A stretch of 64,000 nt of DNA from Variovorax sp. 679 (GTDB taxonomy: Bacteria > Pseudomonadota > Gammaproteobacteria > Burkholderiales > Burkholderiaceae_C), in the NCBI RefSeq assembly GCF_003952185.1, contig NZ_RXFS01000010.1:124001-188000 (forward strand). Direction: 5' to 3'. Shown piece after piece: positions 55,266 to 63,288 of the stretch. Every line of letters begins with the position of its first letter. The stretch's first letter is position 1. The notes beneath the pieces were generated by a model, which saw only the letters and a list, made by a program, of their open reading frames with translations, made no database searches and was not told where the DNA came from. The translations under genes and the position numbers were made by a program.

Positions 55266-56026
55266 GCGGCCTCCTTCGAAACGCCCAGGTAGGCCTCCTG
55301 CACCACCGGCGAGGCGATCACCTCGGCCGGTTCTCCATCGGCCACCAGCGTGCCGTTGTGCAGCACGATGATGCGGTCCGCGAGTTCGCGCACCACGTCC
55401 ATCTTGTGCTCGACCAGCAGGATGGTCTTGCTCTTGTCCTGCTTGAGCTTGCGTATCAGGTCGAGGATGACGGGCGCCTCGGCTGCGTTCATGCCGGCCG
55501 TGGGCTCGTCGAACATGAAGACCTTGGGCTCCAGCGCCATGAGCAGAGCCACTTCGAGCTTGCGCTGGTCGCCGTGCGGCAGGCTCGCCACCGTCGCGTG
55601 CTCGCGCGACTTGAGCGCCACGTCGGCCAGGATCTGGTCGGCGCGCTCGGTCAGCGCCTTGTGGTCGCTCCAGATGCTCCACAGGTTGAGCCCGCGCCGG
55701 TGCGCGCCATCGCGTGTGGCCTGTACCGCAAGGCGCACGTTCTCCAGTACCGTGAGGTTGGGAAAGAGATTGGTCAGCTGGAAGGCCCGCCCCAGCCCCG
55801 CGTGCGTGCGTGCGGAGGGGGACAGGCCCGACAACGAATGCCCGTCGAGCGACACGGTGCCCGCGCTCGCCTTGAGCTGGCCCGAGATCAGGTTGAAGTA
55901 GGTGGTCTTGCCCGCCCCGTTGGGGCCGACGATGGCCGTCAGCGTGCCCGGCGCGAAAGCGCAGCTCACACTGTTGACGGCCACGTGCCCACCGAAGCGG
56001 ATGGTCAGATCTCGGGTCTCAAGCAT
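55262..56026 (-). CDS. livG: branched-chain amino-acid-type ABC transporter, ATPase LivG
   Basis: A 254-residue ATPase. Walker A 'VGPNGAGKTTYFN' is near residue 33; the signature region is 'LPHGDQRKLEVALLMA', a variant of the LSxGxQ form common in LivG; Walker B 'VFMFDEPTAGMN' follows near 170, and 'ILLVEHKMD' near 203. The start MLETRDLTIRFGG at 56026 lies 48 bp after the PHB-depolymerase stop. It overlaps livF by ATGA. Confidence 0.92.
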   Translation of the reverse strand: MLETRDLTIRFGGHVAVNSVSCAFAPGTLTAIVGPNGAGKTTYFNLISGQLKASAGTVSLDGHSLSGLSPSARTHAGLGRAFQLTNLFPNLTVLENVRLAVQATRDGAHRRGLNLWSIWSDHKALTERADQILADVALKSREHATVASLPHGDQRKLEVALLMALEPKVFMFDEPTAGMNAAEAPVILDLIRKLKQDKSKTILLVEHKMDVVRELADRIIVLHNGTLVADGEPAEVIASPVVQEAYLGVSKEAA

Positions 56027-56074
56027 CGTTGTTGGTCATTGCGAATCGGAAAACAGAATGAAGACCGGCCTGCC

Positions 56075-57529
56075 TCAACAGGTGCCGATCACGTAGTAGT
56101 TGGGGCCGGTCTGCTTCAGCGTGGTCGTCACGTAGATGTTCCACAGGCCCATGGACTGGTTCGAGCCGTAGGCATAGGTCAGGCCCCACAGCGCGTAGGC
56201 ACGCCCGGCGACGGTGTGCGTGTAGTTGCTCGCGGTGTAGCACGTTCCGCCACCGCCGGAACCCGCGGTGGTCGTGCCGGTGGCCGCCGTCGACATCGCG
56301 CCCTCCACGTTGCTGGCGTCGAGCGCCGCCACGGTCCAGCTGTAAGTGGTGGACGCAGCCAGGCCGGTGTCGGTGTAGCTGGTGGCAGCGACGGGTGCCG
56401 AGTTGACCTTGCTGCCGCCGCGGTACACGTTGTAGCCGCTCGCGCCCATCACGCCGGCCCAGCCGATCACCATGCTGCTGCTGGTCGCACCCGATGTGCC
56501 CACGCCGGTGGGCGCCGGCAGCCCGCTGCCGCCCGAGGAGCCGGTGACGCGGTCGATCATCGCCTTCATTGCCGCCATCTGCGGGCCGGACTTCTTCGCG
56601 TAGTTGGCGTTGTCGTAGCCCCACCAGTCCCAGCAGCTGTTGGTGGCCGCCGTGCTGGTCTGCGGGTAGATCAGCACGATGTTGTTGGTGTCGGCCCAGC
56701 GGTTGTAGCCGGTCTTGCGCACGTACTGGTCGCTCACGTCGGTGTAGTTCTGCTTGCAGCCGTGCAGCACCAGGTGCACGCGGCACGAGGTGGTGGTGCA
56801 GGCCTGCGGCACGTAGATCCAGCCGGTGGCGGCCATGCCGTGCCCGGAGACGAACTCCGACTGGTTGAACTCGGTGAAGGTGCCACCCAGCGTGCCGTTG
56901 TTGCGCGGGTTCAGCGGCCCGTAGAGCTGCGTGAGGATCTCGCCCGCGAGGTCGAAGCCGCAGTTGTTTATGTATGGAGCGGCGGTGGTGCTGCAGGCGC
57001 TGCCGTAGTCGTCGGTGACCATCGCATGGCCCGCGCCGATGTTGTTCTTGTAGACGACGTTGGCCGCCGGCACGAAGCTCTGGTAGTAGGTCTTCAGGTC
57101 GTCCATCACCGGCTGCTTGACGGTGTTGTCCGAAGTGCCCGAGAACATGTACACCTTCGAATTGCTCATGTTCGACACCGGGTCGATCGTGCCGCTGGCC
57201 GCCCAGCTGTTGGTGGTGCTCACGAGCGACGACACCGGGATGCTGGTGCTGTGGGTCATGCAGCGCCCGGTGGCGTTGACCACCGAACCCTCGGCGCAGT
57301 AGTACGGGCCACCCGCCACCACGCCTGCGCCGCGCTTGAAGGTGGCCGAATAGGCCACGTGCAGCTGCACCGCCATGAAGCCGCCGGCCGAAAGGCCCGA
57401 CACGCTCACCTCCGCCGGATTGGCACCGAGCGCGGGCAGCGGCACCGCCGCCTGCGCGGCATGCGCCGCCACCGTCATCGCCGCGGCCGCGGCAAGTCCC
57501 TTCCAGTTCTTCCATTTCATCGCTGGCAT
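56075..57529 (-). CDS. exported PHB-depolymerase-family esterase with FN3 linker and C-terminal binding domain
   Basis: A 484-residue secreted hydrolase of poly(3-hydroxybutyrate)-depolymerase type. A signal peptide ends near residue 28. The lipase box 'SGLSAGG' with Ser47 is near the N-terminus, as in type 2 catalytic domains (for example periplasmic PhaZ of Rhodospirillum rubrum). Asp134 in 'GTSDNTV' and His168 in 'GAGHAM' complete a likely triad. Residues about 340-425 form a fibronectin-III linker, and 430-484 ('GRAYALWG', 'GSNQSMGLWNIYVTTTLKQTGPNYYVIG') a substrate-binding domain. It sits between the transporter binding-protein gene and livG on the same strand, with an AAGGAG site. Confidence 0.9.
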   Translation of the reverse strand: MPAMKWKNWKGLAAAAAMTVAAHAAQAAVPLPALGANPAEVSVSGLSAGGFMAVQLHVAYSATFKRGAGVVAGGPYYCAEGSVVNATGRCMTHSTSIPVSSLVSTTNSWAASGTIDPVSNMSNSKVYMFSGTSDNTVKQPVMDDLKTYYQSFVPAANVVYKNNIGAGHAMVTDDYGSACSTTAAPYINNCGFDLAGEILTQLYGPLNPRNNGTLGGTFTEFNQSEFVSGHGMAATGWIYVPQACTTTSCRVHLVLHGCKQNYTDVSDQYVRKTGYNRWADTNNIVLIYPQTSTAATNSCWDWWGYDNANYAKKSGPQMAAMKAMIDRVTGSSGGSGLPAPTGVGTSGATSSSMVIGWAGVMGASGYNVYRGGSKVNSAPVAATSYTDTGLAASTTYSWTVAALDASNVEGAMSTAATGTTTAGSGGGGTCYTASNYTHTVAGRAYALWGLTYAYGSNQSMGLWNIYVTTTLKQTGPNYYVIGTC

Positions 57530-57676
57530 CGCTGTCTCCTTCTGTTGTGGGTATCGAACGTTTGCTTTGCTGACTGACGAATCGAATCGGCCGTGGGAAC
57601 AACACGCCGCCGCGAAAGGCGCAGGCTGGCGCTTCGCCCGGCGGCCATCCGGGGCGAAACTGAAATTAATTCGAGG

Positions 57677-57769
57677 AACACCGCGGAACCGGCTTTGCCG
57701 GGCCGCAGGTGTTGCCCCCGGTAGGGGGTTGGCGTAGCGACACGAAGTGCGCGCAGCCTGGGGGCGAGC
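57677..57769 (-). repeat. dispersed structured element, copy 5
   Basis: On the minus strand it begins about 7 nt after the binding-protein stop. It has CCCCCAGGC, the invariant box, the C5/G5 hairpin and the 37-nt hairpin (57677-57713) with AACACC/GGTGTT, GCGG/CCGC and CCGGC-TTT-GCCGG. It lies between the binding-protein and PHB-depolymerase genes. The remainder of the intergenic region (57530-57676) shows nothing further. Confidence 0.88.
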
Positions 57770-57771
57770 TC

Positions 57772-58959
57772 TTATCTCTTGTTCTTGATGGGGATGTCCA
57801 TCTCTTCAGGCTTGATCTCGCGCACCAGCTCCGGCACGCCCCAGGCGAACGCCGGGTCGACCTTGATCTTGAAGTGGTACATCGACTGCATCGCCTGGTG
57901 GTCTTCCTTGCGGAAGGTCATCTTGCCCTTGGGGGTGTCGAAGCTCATGCCTTCCATGGTGCTGATGAGCTTGTTGGTGTTGGTGTCGCCGTTGGTCTTC
58001 TTCAGCGCCGTCACCACTGCCATCGCGGCGGAGAAGCCGCCAGCCGTGAAGAAGTCCGGCGGCGTCTTGAATTCCTTGTAGTGAGCCGACACCATCGCCT
58101 CGTTCACCGGGTTCTTCGGGATGCCGAAGTAGTAGTAGGCCGCGCCCTCCATGCCCGGCAGCGCCTTGTAGGCGGCCATGGCCGGCAGGATGTTGCCGCC
58201 GGTGGCGATCTCGATGCCGTAGCGCTTGAGGTCGAGGTCGACGATCTTGAACGGGTTGCCCGCGCCGGCCCAGACGATCCAGATGATCTTGCGGCCCGGC
58301 TGGTCCTTCAGCTTGTCGATCAGGCGCTGCGCGCCGGCCGTGAAGTCGGTGGTGGCGGGCGGCAGGTACTCCTCATGCACGAGCTTGGCCTTCTTGAGCG
58401 CCGAGCCAAAGGCCTTCACGCCGTCGCGGCCGAAGGCATTGTCCTGTGCGAGCGTGGCGACGGTCACGCCGGGCTTGTCGATGGCCACCGCGTTGGAGAT
58501 CGCGTCCTGGCTCGAATTGCGGCCGGTGCGGAAGATGTACTTGTTCCACTTGTCGCCGGTGATCGAATCGGCCACGGCGGGCTCCACGAGCAGGATCTTC
58601 TTGTACTCCTCCGCTACCGGCAGCATCGCGAGCGCGACGCCCGATGACGACGGACCTACCGCGAGCGCCGCCTTGTCGTCGGCATAGGCCGTCGCCAGCA
58701 GCGACTTGCCCACGTCCGGCTTGCCCTGGTCGTCCTTCTCGATCACCACGATCTTCTTGCCGTTGACGGCCATGGTGCCGCCGGTGGCGTAGTCCAGGCC
58801 CATCATGAAGCCCGTCTGCGTCTGCTTGCCGTAGGCCTCGAACGGCCCGGTCTTGCTATAGATGTGGGCAATGCGGATTTCGTTGGACTGGGCCCATGCC
58901 GGGGCGGCTGCGGCGCAGGTGGCGAGCGCTGCCAGCGCGACGAGGTGGCGACGGTTCAT
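57772..58959 (-). CDS. LivJ-type ABC transporter substrate-binding protein
   Basis: A 395-residue periplasmic binding protein of the branched-chain amino-acid (Peripla_BP_6) class. A signal peptide covers residues 1-23 ('LATCAAAAPAWA'). The mature start 'NEIRIAHIYSKTGPFEAYGKQTQTGFMMGLDYATGG' is the usual ligand-domain opening, and 'VGPSSSGVALAMLPVAEEYK' and 'TLAQDNAFGRDGVKAF' follow. It starts with an AGGAGACAAAG site. As first gene of the transporter block it should define the substrate, which is not predictable from sequence; the adjacent PHB depolymerase suggests hydroxybutyrate or oligomers. Confidence 0.9.
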   Translation of the reverse strand: MNRRHLVALAALATCAAAAPAWAQSNEIRIAHIYSKTGPFEAYGKQTQTGFMMGLDYATGGTMAVNGKKIVVIEKDDQGKPDVGKSLLATAYADDKAALAVGPSSSGVALAMLPVAEEYKKILLVEPAVADSITGDKWNKYIFRTGRNSSQDAISNAVAIDKPGVTVATLAQDNAFGRDGVKAFGSALKKAKLVHEEYLPPATTDFTAGAQRLIDKLKDQPGRKIIWIVWAGAGNPFKIVDLDLKRYGIEIATGGNILPAMAAYKALPGMEGAAYYYFGIPKNPVNEAMVSAHYKEFKTPPDFFTAGGFSAAMAVVTALKKTNGDTNTNKLISTMEGMSFDTPKGKMTFRKEDHQAMQSMYHFKIKVDPAFAWGVPELVREIKPEEMDIPIKNKR

Positions 58960-59103
58960 TCTTTGTCTCCTGAAAAAGGTGACTGAATATTGCACACTCC
59001 GTGCCATCCTCTAAGCCATTGATAACAAACATTTCTTCATTCGAGAGAAACGCCGTCAGGCTGAATTCAGAACACTTGCATTGCCTGGATTTCAGACGAG
59101 TGT

Positions 59104-59379
59104 CTATTTTTCAGTCAGGGCTTTCCCGGAGACCTGCCGCTCCGCGACCCACTGCTCGAACTGGCGCTCGGCCTGCATGCGGAACTCGTTGCGCGCGTGG
59201 TTGCAGGCCGCGTGTGCCAGTCGCCGGTGCTTCGACGAGCGGATACCGCCAAAGGTCGAGTCGACGAGATGCTCGATGGTGGCGGACTCCGGCCGCCCCG
59301 CGGGCTCGTCGAAATCCATGGGCAGGCCGCACCAATGGCAGTTGGGGCCGAAGGTGGAGCGCAGCGCCTTGATGCTCAC
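59104..59379 (-). CDS. small HNH endonuclease-family protein, GTG start
   Basis: A 91-residue protein starting at GTG 59379, overlapping the stop of the upstream gene as GTGA. The zinc/HNH pattern is visible: CxxC in 'NCHWCGLP', 'TIEHLVDSTFGG' with the HNH His, and 'HAACNHARNEFR' with Asn and His. A basic C-terminus follows. It is a candidate stand-alone HNH nuclease; being short, it could also be a fragment or an accessory domain. It is the last gene of a three-gene run with the secreted protein and the DUF4272 protein. Confidence 0.75.
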   Translation of the reverse strand: MSIKALRSTFGPNCHWCGLPMDFDEPAGRPESATIEHLVDSTFGGIRSSKHRRLAHAACNHARNEFRMQAERQFEQWVAERQVSGKALTEK

Positions 59380-59708
59380 AGGCTCGCGTACTCCAGGATT
59401 TCCTGGCCCATCAGGGTGCAGTCGGCACCCGACGCGTGATAGATCAGCCTCATCCGATAGTTGCCCTTGTAGATCGATCCCCAGACCTCGAGCACCTTGA
59501 ACTGCTGCTTGCTGTTCGCGGGATTGCGGATGGACGGCAGCTCCTTCACGTCGGGACTGATGCTGATGCGGTCGTCTTCGCCGAAATGGAAGGTCAGGAG
59601 TTTCTTCGCGCGGACGACTGCGTCGCTGGAGCACTGGGGTGCGGCGTTGGCGAGGCCGACGATAGCGCACGCTGCGACAAAAACAAGGGAACGGATCGAT
59701 GTCTTCAT
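59376..59708 (-). CDS. small secreted hypothetical protein
   Basis: A 110-residue protein with a signal peptide ending near residue 21 (GLANAA). The mature part has two cysteines ('APQCSSDAV' and 'ADCTLMGQ') and beta-like segments ('FKVLEVWGSIYKGNYRMRLIYHASG'). No family recognised. Start at 59708 (MKTSIRSLVFVAACA) rather than at 59789, which adds a non-signal extension. It overlaps the HNH gene by 4 nt, so the two are translated together. Confidence 0.75.
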   Translation of the reverse strand: MKTSIRSLVFVAACAIVGLANAAPQCSSDAVVRAKKLLTFHFGEDDRISISPDVKELPSIRNPANSKQQFKVLEVWGSIYKGNYRMRLIYHASGADCTLMGQEILEYASL

Positions 59709-59748
59709 GAGTAGCGGGATAGCGAAATAGCAAGAGCAGGCGCCATTG

Positions 59749-60870
59749 TCATGTGGGTGTATCGACATCGTCCCAGTCATGATCCTCAAAGCGCACGAGC
59801 CAGTTCAATGCACGGTGCCGCTCCAGCACGACACCAGCGTCGACGCCTTGTGGAAGCACCTCCTTCTTGAGGCGTGCCTGGCGCACAAGCCAGTGAAGCC
59901 GGTAGTGCAAATCCAGTGCATCGAGGATCTCACTGTCCTCGCGCATCTTCAGAGTCTGCATCGCATCGGCAGAGGCACCAACATTCAACATCACACGAGT
60001 GGCAAGCGGTACATCGCAGATCGCTGCGGGAAATGGCAGCTCGTCAACCAGGCCCAAGACCCACTCGAGCGTGAAGAGACACTCGAAACGCCACCCGAAC
60101 TGCACCACTGTCGATTCGTCGGGCATGTCTGCGGCAAGAAAGGCTCGCTCGCCCGCTGTCAAGTTCTTCTGCGCGAAAGGCAGTCGCCTGAACAGGTCAC
60201 CCATCGACAACGGTTCACCACTCACCACCGACTCGGCGCGGGCCGACACAGCCAGCAGCGCGAACGCCCTGCCCGCGAGTTCCTGCGGTGCGCGCAAGCG
60301 CAACTCGGGCTCCGAAACAAGAGGCGGCAGATGCTGCGGCACCGGCATGCCGCGCGACGCAAGCATCGCCTCGGTCCGCGCCTTTCGCTCCCAAGCCTCG
60401 ACGGGATAGGGAAGCGCGGCTGCCTCATCAGGCGCATCCCCTGCTGCGGACAACAACACCCGCCCGTTGGGATCGCGGATACCACCGTCCGGCAGGAACA
60501 GGATTGCATTCGCGCGCTGTGCCCATCCCGAAAGTGCGTCAAGTTGTGACTCCTCGACCGAGAAACTCAAATGCTGCTGCACGCGCTGAATATGGCGCAT
60601 CACGTGATAGCGGTTGCGCGACATCTCACCGGTCCCCCTGCTCAGCACATACCCAACAAATCCCGACAGATGTTTCGCGAGTTCCGGATCGGAGAGATCG
60701 CGGCGCGCAAAAGGCACGTGGGGGAAATCGGGCTCCGGGACATCGCTGTGCGTGCAGTACGCATTGATCAGCACGCCTGCGCTCTCCTGCCGAGCAGACT
60801 GCACCGTCGATCCGGCCGACACACCTCCACGGCCACCCAACCCCTTGAGTCGTGCAAGCAAACCCTTCAT
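59749..60870 (-). CDS. DUF4272-family protein
   Basis: A 373-residue soluble protein whose C-terminal third is typical of DUF4272: 'WRFECLFTLEWVLGLVDELPFP', 'LKMREDSEILDALDLHYRLHWLVRQARLKKEVLPQGVDAGVVLERHRALNWL'-type phrasing (residues about 270-365). The N-terminal half is less conserved and holds 'FVGYVLSRGTGEM'. Members occur near polymorphic-toxin and immunity loci in other genomes, from memory; here it precedes a small secreted protein and an HNH protein on the same strand. Function unknown. Confidence 0.82.
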   Translation of the reverse strand: MKGLLARLKGLGGRGGVSAGSTVQSARQESAGVLINAYCTHSDVPEPDFPHVPFARRDLSDPELAKHLSGFVGYVLSRGTGEMSRNRYHVMRHIQRVQQHLSFSVEESQLDALSGWAQRANAILFLPDGGIRDPNGRVLLSAAGDAPDEAAALPYPVEAWERKARTEAMLASRGMPVPQHLPPLVSEPELRLRAPQELAGRAFALLAVSARAESVVSGEPLSMGDLFRRLPFAQKNLTAGERAFLAADMPDESTVVQFGWRFECLFTLEWVLGLVDELPFPAAICDVPLATRVMLNVGASADAMQTLKMREDSEILDALDLHYRLHWLVRQARLKKEVLPQGVDAGVVLERHRALNWLVRFEDHDWDDVDTPT

Positions 60871-60912
60871 CGAGATCCCCCTCCCATTTGACTGAAATTC
60901 GATTGCAGTTGA

Positions 60913-62442
60913 CTACTGATTTGTCATCCGCTCATACAGCGTCGCCCGCGAAATTCCCAGAAGCCGCGCCGTCGCCAGCTTGTTGCCGCCGGTGGAGGCC
61001 AGCGCCGCCGCGATCGCCTTGCGCTCGAGCTCGGCCACCTGCTGCGCGAGCGGGCGCAGCAACGCCGCCTCTTCGTCCGCATCGTGCGCGCTCTGCAAAG
61101 CGGCCGGCAGCTCGATCTGCTCCAGTCCCGCTTCCCGCAGGATGCGTTCGAGTTGCACGGCATCGATGCGCTGCGAGTCGCTTCGCATCGTCACCTGCTC
61201 CAGAACGTTGCGAAGTTCGCGGATGTTGCCGCGCCAGTGCTGGCCCGCCAGCAGTGCGAGCGCGTCGGGCGTGAGTTCGGGTGGGGCTTCGCCGCTGCGC
61301 AGCGCCATGTCTTCGCCCAGCGCCTCGACCAGCGCTGGAATGTCGGCGCGCCGCTCTCGCAACGGCGGCACACGCAGCGGCAGCACGTTGAGGCGGTAGT
61401 ACAGGTCCTCGCGGAACTGGCCGCGCCGCACCAGCTCGGGAAGGTCGCGCGAGGTGGCGGCGATCACGCGGGCGTCGAAGGGCACGAGCTTGTTGGAGCC
61501 CAGCGGCTCGATCTCGCCTTCCTGCAGTGCGCGCAGCAGCTTGGCCTGCAGGCCCAGCGGCATATCGCCGATCTCGTCCAGGAACAGGCTGCCGCCGTCG
61601 GCCAGCTTGAACTTGCCTTCGCGGCCTTTGCGGTCGGCGCCGGTGAATGCGCCAGGCGCGAAGCCGAAGAACTCGGCTTCGAGCAGCGTGTCGGGCACGG
61701 CGGCGATGTTCACGCTGACGAACTGCCCCTTGGCGCGCGCGGACGAAGCATGGATGGCATGTGCCAGCAGCTCTTTGCCGGTGCCCGTCTCGCCCAGCAG
61801 CAGCACCGGGCTGGTCGACTGCGCCGCGCGCCGCGCATGTCGTTTCACTTCCACCGCCGCCGGACTGCTGCCGATGAAGCTCGCGAAGGTGTACTTGGAA
61901 CGGCGCTGGCCGTCGGGCGCATGCTGGTAGAGCGGGTTGTTGCGCTGGCTCGCGAGCTCGCGCCGCGCGTCGTCGAGGTCGCGCTGCAGCAGCGCGAACT
62001 TGCTGATGAGCGGCTGCAGCGTGGTCTCGGGCTGGTCGAACAGCACGATGCCGATGGCGCCAATGACCTTGCCCAGGCCGCCCTCGCCGCCTTCGCGCTC
62101 CTCGCGCAGCGGGATTCGGCTGACGACGAATGTGCCGGCCTTGTTGGTCAGCAGGTCGATCAATATCGGCTCGCCGGTTTCGAGCACGCGCCGCATCTGG
62201 GTGTTGGGAATCACGTCCTCCACCATGTGCCCCATGAACTCGTCGATGGACGAGAAGCCAAGCGCCGGCAAAAAGCGCCGGTAGCCCTCGTTCACCCACA
62301 CGATGCGCCCGGTGCTGTCGACCAGGAACATGCCCTGGCTGATGCTCGAAAACAAATGAAACATCGAGCGCGCGGCGAGCGCGAGAATTCCCTCGGCATC
62401 GAGGGGCAGCGAGGGCGTTGCGGTGGCAGGGGCAGCGGGCAT
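60913..62442 (-). CDS. sigma-54-dependent activator with PAS domain
   Basis: A 509-residue enhancer-binding protein. An N-terminal PAS domain lies near residues 25-120 ('MFLVDSTGRIVWVNEGYRRFLPALGF'). The AAA+ module has Walker A 'GETGTGKELLA', the sigma-54 contact loop 'GAFTGADRKG', Walker B 'LFLDEIGDMP', and 'NVLPLRVPPLRERRADI'. A Fis-type HTH is at the C-terminus ('NKLATARLLGISRATLYERM'). The start is taken at 62442; an upstream Met at 62484 exists. Its target is unknown; the DUF4272 gene 42 bp downstream is co-directional, and no sigma-54 promoter was identified. Confidence 0.93.
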   Translation of the reverse strand: MPAAPATATPSLPLDAEGILALAARSMFHLFSSISQGMFLVDSTGRIVWVNEGYRRFLPALGFSSIDEFMGHMVEDVIPNTQMRRVLETGEPILIDLLTNKAGTFVVSRIPLREEREGGEGGLGKVIGAIGIVLFDQPETTLQPLISKFALLQRDLDDARRELASQRNNPLYQHAPDGQRRSKYTFASFIGSSPAAVEVKRHARRAAQSTSPVLLLGETGTGKELLAHAIHASSARAKGQFVSVNIAAVPDTLLEAEFFGFAPGAFTGADRKGREGKFKLADGGSLFLDEIGDMPLGLQAKLLRALQEGEIEPLGSNKLVPFDARVIAATSRDLPELVRRGQFREDLYYRLNVLPLRVPPLRERRADIPALVEALGEDMALRSGEAPPELTPDALALLAGQHWRGNIRELRNVLEQVTMRSDSQRIDAVQLERILREAGLEQIELPAALQSAHDADEEAALLRPLAQQVAELERKAIAAALASTGGNKLATARLLGISRATLYERMTNQ

Positions 62443-62549
62443 GGCGGGATCGTAGCGCGCCTGCGAACGAGGCCTGCCCGGCACCGCCGGTCTTCAGCAA
62501 TCGCTCAGGCTACGAGTTCTCGTAGAAAACCCTTCAGCAAGCCTTAAGT

Positions 62550-62567
62550 AAATCAATCGTTTGATTT
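62550..62567. promoter_or_regulatory. TetR-type operator AAATCAATCGTTTGATTT
   Basis: A palindrome with 7-bp arms and a 4-bp spacer lies 1 bp before the first ATG (62569) of the TetR-family gene. Its place and symmetry strongly suggest autoregulation; the following efflux gene overlaps the regulator and would share the control. Confidence 0.6.
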
Positions 62568-62568
62568 C

Positions 62569-63288
62569 ATGCATGGTGTAATGCCGGCCATGAACGCGAG
62601 AGACCCGATCACCCAGGCCCCGCGCCGCGCGCCGCGCGCCGATGGCGCCGAGGCCCGCCACCGGCTGCTCCACACCGCGCTGCGGCTCTTCGCGCAGAAG
62701 GGGTTCGCCAAGACCTCCACGCGCGAGATCGCCCGCGAGGCCGAGGTCAACATCTCGGCCATCAGCTACTACTTCGGCGACAAGGAGGGGCTGTACGCGG
62801 CCACCTTCAGCGAGCCGATGGGCGGCGACTCCAGCGACCTGATCGCCGCGTGCAATGCGCCCGGCCAGTCGCTCGAAGACACGCTGCGCCTGTGCATGGT
62901 GTCGATGATCGACCCGCTCAAGCAGGGCGAGATCGTGCGGCAATGCATCCAGCTGCACATGCGCGAGATGCTGGAGCCCACCAGCCGCTGGGCCGAGGAG
63001 CTGGAGCGCGACATCAAGGGCCCGCACCGCGCCATCGCCGACCTGCTGTGCCGCCACCTGAAGGTGGAGCGCGCCGACGACGACATCCATCGCCTGACCT
63101 TCGCGATCACCGGGCTGTCGATGCAGCTCTACGTGAGCCAGGACTTCATCGAGGCGATCCGCCCCTCGCTGCTGCGCACGCCGCGCGCCATCGACGCCTG
63201 GGCAGACCGGCTCACGAGCTACGCGCTGGCGCTGGTCGAGGTCGAGGCGGCCCGCAGGCGCGCCGAGAGAAAGCAGAAGAAGCAATGA
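62569..63288 (+). CDS. TetR-family regulator with CerR-type (DUF1956) C-terminal domain
   Basis: A 239-residue repressor. The N-terminal HTH is 'FAQKGFAKTSTREIAREAEVNISAISYYFGDKEGLYAA' (residues about 42-80, split across the turn). The C-terminal ligand domain matches the CerR/YbiH (CecR) type, with 'MREMLEPTSRW' and 'HRLTFAITGLSMQLYVSQDF'. Start is uncertain among ATGs at 62569, 62581 and 62590. It overlaps the efflux outer-membrane gene by ATGA, so it probably represses its own efflux operon in response to a drug-like ligand. Confidence 0.9.
   Translation: MHGVMPAMNARDPITQAPRRAPRADGAEARHRLLHTALRLFAQKGFAKTSTREIAREAEVNISAISYYFGDKEGLYAATFSEPMGGDSSDLIAACNAPGQSLEDTLRLCMVSMIDPLKQGEIVRQCIQLHMREMLEPTSRWAEELERDIKGPHRAIADLLCRHLKVERADDDIHRLTFAITGLSMQLYVSQDFIEAIRPSLLRTPRAIDAWADRLTSYALALVEVEAARRRAERKQKKQ

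Noticed and set aside
59061..59070. CTGAATTCAG palindrome before the binding-protein gene
   Set aside because: A single ten-base palindrome is not significant without a second copy or context.
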